Below are positions 5,315-8,853 of a stretch of 8,853 nt of DNA, in pieces (positions within the stretch are counted from its first letter, which is position 1; each line of letters starts with the position of its first letter). The position numbers and the translations under genes were made by a program. The notes beneath the pieces were generated by a model that saw only the letters and a program-made list of their open reading frames with translations, ran no database searches and had not been told where the DNA came from. Origin of the DNA: an uncultured Spirochaetia bacterium (lineage in GTDB: Bacteria; Spirochaetota; UBA4802; JAGODF01); the NCBI GenBank assembly GCA_937967705.1, contig CALCJG010000054.1:1-8853 (forward strand), written 5' to 3'.

Positions 5315-6564
5315 CACTCCCCCTTTCTGTCGCGTATCAGCTCCATGAAGGCGTCAATGCGCGTCTCGATCTGGCTCTCGCTGAAATTGCGCTCGTCCAC
5401 CATGTCCGCCTCCAGCACGAGGGTCGGCACCCCCAGCTCATCGGCCACCCGCTTCTGAATGTCGTACTGCCCCAGGCTGTAGGGCTTGCAGCTCCGGTTG
5501 GAGTGCATCACTAGGCCGTCGGCCTGGTACTTGAGGATCATCTTCTTCACGATGTCGTACATCTTGTCGATGGAGATGTTGATGTAGACGCTGGAATAGG
5601 CGACGGCCGCCGACTCCAGGAAATTGCTCTCGTCGATGAGATGCAGCACGCCGCTCCAGGCTGAGGTATAGGTGTCCGCCACGAGGCAGGCGTCGTGGGC
5701 CGCGAACTTGTCCGAGAGCCACTTGGTCTTGTACCAGACCGGGAGGTTGTCCCACAGCAGCCGGTACTTCTCGTGGGGGAGCATGCCGATCCCCTGCTCT
5801 ATCCGCTGCTTCATCTCCTCGAGGAGCAGCTGATAGTAGTCCACCGCGGTCTGCGTGCCCCGGAGGGTCACGATGAGAGCCAGGTGGAAAAAGGCGTCAA
5901 AGGCCGTCATGGGGGCGGGGCGATGGGTGGTGGTGTCCAGGACCGCCTGCCAGAGCTTCTGCCCCTGCAGGGAGAGCCGCGCCACGTCGTCCATCCGGTC
6001 GCGGTCCATCGGCCGGCCGCACTGCTCCTCCAGGAAGAGGATGTACTCCTCCATCTGGCGCTTCACATAACGTCGGGCCTCCTCGGAGAATTCGGTGTGT
6101 ATAAAGGGCGTATCGAGAATGAAAAGGGGCACTTTGAAGTACCGGGCCTGAACCTCGTACCACTTGAGCACAGTACCGCAGATATTGTTGCAGCAGACCA
6201 GGAAGTCCGGCTCCGGCAGACCGCCTATGGGCCCCCCGTTGACCGTGGCCGAGGCGATGTCCGAGCGGGCATAGGAACAGAGGTCCCGGGAATAGCCCAT
6301 CTCTTCGGCCTTCTCGCAGAGGTCTACCCCCATCTTGGTGGCGCCGATCATGGCGCCGTAGTTTTCGGGATACACCGGGATCACGTCCATGGCGATGAGG
6401 GGCTCCACCGGCCCCCCGCTGGTGATCCATGCCACCTTCTTCCCGTTCTGCCGGGCCGTCTTGGCTCCAATATAGTACTCCGTCATGATCTCCTTCATCC
6501 GCTTGACGGATTTGATCTTCCGTTTTTCCTTTTCCGGATCCAGTGTTTTCGTTTCTTCAGCCAT
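5314..6564 (-). CDS. Benzoyl-CoA reductase / 2-hydroxyacyl-CoA dehydratase subunit, BcrB/HgdB-like
   Basis: A 416-residue protein of the 2-hydroxyacyl-CoA dehydratase D-component family (PF06050). Family landmarks are in order: a basic N-terminal helix, AWITSGGPVEPLIAMDVIPV (45-64), LCSYARSDIA (95-104), CCNNICGTVLKWYE (124-137), and HSNRSCKPYSLGQYDI (354-369). The C-terminus ends in the usual pattern LEADMVDERNFSESQIETRI plus DAFMELI. Cys96, Cys129 and Cys359 are the likely ligands of the [4Fe-4S] cluster. Known relatives either dehydrate 2-hydroxyacyl-CoA or reduce benzoyl-CoA; the motifs look BcrB-like but cannot separate the two. GGGAGG lies seven to eight bases before the start. It follows the BcrC-like gene by 27 bases, and the two should form a heterodimer in the cytoplasm. 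Each needs an ATP-driven activator, not seen here. Confidence 0.92.
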   Translation of the reverse strand: MAEETKTLDPEKEKRKIKSVKRMKEIMTEYYIGAKTARQNGKKVAWITSGGPVEPLIAMDVIPVYPENYGAMIGATKMGVDLCEKAEEMGYSRDLCSYARSDIASATVNGGPIGGLPEPDFLVCCNNICGTVLKWYEVQARYFKVPLFILDTPFIHTEFSEEARRYVKRQMEEYILFLEEQCGRPMDRDRMDDVARLSLQGQKLWQAVLDTTTHRPAPMTAFDAFFHLALIVTLRGTQTAVDYYQLLLEEMKQRIEQGIGMLPHEKYRLLWDNLPVWYKTKWLSDKFAAHDACLVADTYTSAWSGVLHLIDESNFLESAAVAYSSVYINISIDKMYDIVKKMILKYQADGLVMHSNRSCKPYSLGQYDIQKRVADELGVPTLVLEADMVDERNFSESQIETRIDAFMELIRDRKGE

Positions 6565-6591
6565 TGATTTTACCTCCCTCGCTTCATCATC

Positions 6592-7713
6592 TCAAAGCAT
6601 GTCCATAAAGGTTTCAAAACGCGTCCTCAACTGCCCCTCCGCCTGCGGCTGCTCCTCCACCTCCAGGAGCATGCTGGGAATGCCGGCCCTGTCCAGGGCC
6701 TCCTTCATGTAGGGGTAATCGAAGCTCTGGGGATCGCAGAATTTCAGGTAGACGAAGACCACCCCCGCTGCCTCCTTCTCCCGCACCAGGCGAAGAAGGT
6801 TGTCCGCCCGGGACGTATTGCCGTTGTATTTGGCGGGACAGACCACCCTCTCGGAATAGCGCTTCGTCAACGCCTCCAGGGGCGGCACTGTTTCGTCCAG
6901 CACCCCCTCGAAAGAGCGGGTCCCGGTACAGAGCTCGTCCCAGACCACCGACCCCCCGGCATCCTCTATCAGCGTATAGAAATCGGGATGATTGCAAATC
7001 CCCCCCGCCAGGAACACACGCCTGGATGCCTTTCCCGCGGACTGCGGGGTTGAGGCTTTCAGTTCCTCCAGAAGCTTCTCCAGGTTTTCCGTGAACTCGG
7101 CGCGGTCCATGACCATGGAGGCCTTGATCACCCAGTAGACGTCCCGACCCGTCAGGATGCCGGGATTGCCGCTTCGCAGCAGGTAAAGCTCCCTCATCAG
7201 GCCCCGCATGCGGTTGTAGAGCTTAACGGAATCCCCCAGCTGACTGTCGCTGATGCTCTTCCCCAGGGACTGTTCCAGATCCCTGCGGAACTTGCCCAGA
7301 ACCTCCCCCAGATAGTCCCGGGCGCTGGCGGTATCCAGCTTGACCGGGAGAACCACGTCCAGATGAAAGGGGAAACCCGCGTTGAGCCGCCAGATATCCG
7401 AGAGCCGCTGGATGGAATCGCAGGTATGGGGAAAGACAGTACCGTCCAGAAAGCTGAGATTCCCCTTCAGGGCCTCCTCGAGACCGCCCCTGACCAGGGA
7501 ACAGCTGTAAGCCTGAAGATGGGTATCGGCCAGACTGATATTGTCCACCGAACCGAAAATGCGGAAAGGCAGGGACCCCGAAGCGTGTACAATCTCCTCC
7601 GGGGTATAGGTGCAGAAATATCCCACAACCTTACCCCCGGTCTTTTCCTTCCACTTTTTGGCATAGGAATGGGGATCACGGGCCGTTTCCCGAATGATAT
7701 CGAGTCTATTCAT
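6592..7713 (-). CDS. Benzoyl-CoA reductase / 2-hydroxyacyl-CoA dehydratase subunit, BcrC/HgdC-like
   Basis: A 373-residue protein, the partner subunit of the same family. It shows GYFCTYTPEEIVHASGSLPF (31-50), YSCSLVRGGLEEAL (69-82), LDGTVFPHTCDSIQRLSDIW (89-108) and KFCDPQSFDYPYMKEAL (324-340). The C-terminus LEVEEQPQAEGQLRTRFETF (350-369) is characteristic. Cys71, Cys98 and Cys326 are the probable cluster ligands; C34, C240, C262 and C292 are extra. The length fits BcrC-type subunits of about 370-390 residues. AGGAGG lies ten bases before ATG 7713, slightly long spacing. The gene sits 32 bases after the acyl-CoA ligase and 27 before the BcrB-like gene, so one transcript is likely. The substrate (aromatic or 2-hydroxyacyl-CoA) is not determined by sequence. 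Confidence 0.9.
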   Translation of the reverse strand: MNRLDIIRETARDPHSYAKKWKEKTGGKVVGYFCTYTPEEIVHASGSLPFRIFGSVDNISLADTHLQAYSCSLVRGGLEEALKGNLSFLDGTVFPHTCDSIQRLSDIWRLNAGFPFHLDVVLPVKLDTASARDYLGEVLGKFRRDLEQSLGKSISDSQLGDSVKLYNRMRGLMRELYLLRSGNPGILTGRDVYWVIKASMVMDRAEFTENLEKLLEELKASTPQSAGKASRRVFLAGGICNHPDFYTLIEDAGGSVVWDELCTGTRSFEGVLDETVPPLEALTKRYSERVVCPAKYNGNTSRADNLLRLVREKEAAGVVFVYLKFCDPQSFDYPYMKEALDRAGIPSMLLEVEEQPQAEGQLRTRFETFMDML

Positions 7714-7745
7714 GAATGATCATCCTCCTGTTTGTCTGATACGGC

Positions 7746-8853
7746 TCATCGATTGCCGGTGTATTCCCCGGCGGACTTGAGACGGGCGATCTCATCCTCC
7801 TCAAGCCTTTTATACGCCACCTTGCCCACCAGTGTCAAGGGAAGTTCGGTACGGAATTCGATTTCCCGTGGGCAGCTCCACTTGATCAGGGTCTTACGGC
7901 AGTGCCCGATCAGCTCCTTTTCCATCAGAGGGCCGGCCAGGGAATCATCCTTGAGAACCACGAACCCCTTGACCCTCTCCACCTGTTCCTTGTCGGGCAG
8001 GCCGATGACGCAGGCCGCCTTGACCTCAGGATGCTTATAGAGCACCTCCTCCACCTGGGAGGGATAGACGTTCATGCCGGAGGACTTGATCATCCGCTTC
8101 TGGCGCTGGCGGAAGTAGAAGAACCCGTCCGCGTCCATCACCGCCAGGTCACCGGTGTGCAGCCAGACCAGGCCGTCCCCGTGCTGGACGAGGGTCCTGT
8201 CGGTCTCTTCCTGCTGATCGAGATACCCCAGCATCACCGCCGGTCCGCGCAGGCAGAGCTCCCCTTCCTCCCCCGGGTCCGCCGTCTCCAGACCTCCGGG
8301 TCTGATGATCTTGGCGTCCATGTCCGGAAAGGGTATGCCTATGCTCCCCTCCCGGTATTCCCCCATCGGCATGGCCATGATGCCGGTTACCGCCTCCGTC
8401 AGACCGTATCCCTCCAGCAGTTTGACCTTTCCTCCCTGCCGGTTTACGATCCCCTCGAAACGCTCCTTTACCACCCGGGGGAGCGTATCGGCCCCGCTGA
8501 AGCAGACCTTGAGGCAGCTCAGATCGGTCTTCTGAAACCGGGGATTCTGGTTGAGCGCCTCGTAGAGGGTGGGCACCCCGATCATGCAGGAGGGGCGCTT
8601 CTTCCTCACCAGCTCCGCCACCTCCTCAGGGGTGAACATCGGTACCAGGATGCTCTTGCCGCCCCCCATGAAGGCGGCGTTGACGCAGACCCCCAGGCCA
8701 AATCCGTGAAATATGGGCAGGATAGCCAGGATGGAGTCCTCCTCGACCAGGTCCGCCCAGTTAATACACTGATACCCCTCGGCGATGAAGTTGTAATTGA
8801 AGAGCATGATCCCCTTGGGCTTGCCGGTGGTCCCTCCGCTGTAGGGAATCACC
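7746..8853 (-). CDS. AMP-forming acyl-CoA ligase, C-terminal part (N-terminus off window)
   Basis: The frame is open to the right edge of the window and ends at TGA 7746, giving about 368 residues. The first codon visible (GTG) is an internal valine, not a start. Landmarks of the ANL superfamily (PF00501) are present in order. These are the phosphate loop SGGTTGKPKG near the left of the fragment, YGLTEA (149-154), LHTGD (231-235), the hinge region RQRQKRMIKSSGMNVYP (248-264), and the catalytic lysine in LVGKVAYKRL (K344). Full-length fatty acyl- or aryl-CoA ligases are about 520-580 residues, so roughly 170-200 N-terminal residues lie outside. It would adenylate a carboxylic acid and transfer it to CoA. 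The downstream neighbours suggest it supplies their CoA thioester, but that is inference. Chain length or aromatic preference cannot be read from this part. Confidence 0.93.
   Translation of the reverse strand, partial: VIPYSGGTTGKPKGIMLFNYNFIAEGYQCINWADLVEEDSILAILPIFHGFGLGVCVNAAFMGGGKSILVPMFTPEEVAELVRKKRPSCMIGVPTLYEALNQNPRFQKTDLSCLKVCFSGADTLPRVVKERFEGIVNRQGGKVKLLEGYGLTEAVTGIMAMPMGEYREGSIGIPFPDMDAKIIRPGGLETADPGEEGELCLRGPAVMLGYLDQQEETDRTLVQHGDGLVWLHTGDLAVMDADGFFYFRQRQKRMIKSSGMNVYPSQVEEVLYKHPEVKAACVIGLPDKEQVERVKGFVVLKDDSLAGPLMEKELIGHCRKTLIKWSCPREIEFRTELPLTLVGKVAYKRLEEDEIARLKSAGEYTGNR

Noticed and set aside
5695..6567. Plus-strand frame of 290 codons opposite the BcrB-like gene
   Set aside because: The minus strand carries clear family motifs over the same bases. 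The plus-strand translation is low-complexity and has no ribosome binding site.
1..8853. CRISPR arrays, tRNA or rRNA genes, insertion sequences, phage attachment sites
   Set aside because: No spaced direct repeats, no cloverleaf or rRNA-like sequence, no transposase or integrase, and no terminal inverted repeats were seen.

Overview
The window looks like one end of an assembled contig from an anaerobic, Gram-negative bacterium. A benzoyl-CoA reductase/2-hydroxyacyl-CoA dehydratase-type enzyme pair and several exported lipoproteins support this. The loose lipoboxes and the ankyrin lipoproteins would suit a spirochaete, but a syntrophic or sulfate-reducing deltaproteobacterium is equally possible, and no taxonomic marker gene is present. 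The first 43 bases are not genomic: they match the Illumina TruSeq P5/read-1 adapter, so genuine sequence starts at base 44.

Layout. (1) 44-1633, minus strand: a promoter-like site, a radical SAM protein with extra C-terminal cysteines, then the N-terminal part of a GT1/GT28-type glycosyltransferase cut off by the contig end. (2) 1586-2213: an intergenic stretch, very AT-rich at about 1780-1885. It holds a near-consensus sigma70 promoter pointing right and several small inverted repeats. A doubtful 71-residue hydrophobic ORF lies on the minus strand. (3) 2214-4741, plus strand: a four-gene block of exported proteins. It comprises a small periplasmic protein with a TTG start, an unrecognised lipoprotein, and two tandem ankyrin-repeat proteins that look like diverged duplicates with N-terminal lipoprotein-like signals. 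(4) 4823-8853, minus strand: a cluster transcribed leftward. It holds an AMP-forming acyl-CoA ligase (N-terminus off the window), a BcrC/HgdC-like subunit, a BcrB/HgdB-like subunit, and a small exported protein whose start overlaps the stop of the BcrB-like gene.

How the genes may work together. The ligase would make an acyl- or aryl-CoA thioester from a free acid, and the two PF06050-type subunits would reduce or dehydrate it by low-potential electron chemistry. The ATP-dependent activator these enzymes need (HgdC/BcrAD type) is not in the window. The radical SAM/glycosyltransferase pair suggests modification of a sugar, lipid or secondary metabolite. The four exported proteins probably act together in the envelope, but their role cannot be read from sequence. 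Nothing here proves a new system. The strongest candidates for follow-up are the ankyrin lipoprotein operon with its long leader and the radical SAM/glycosyltransferase pair.
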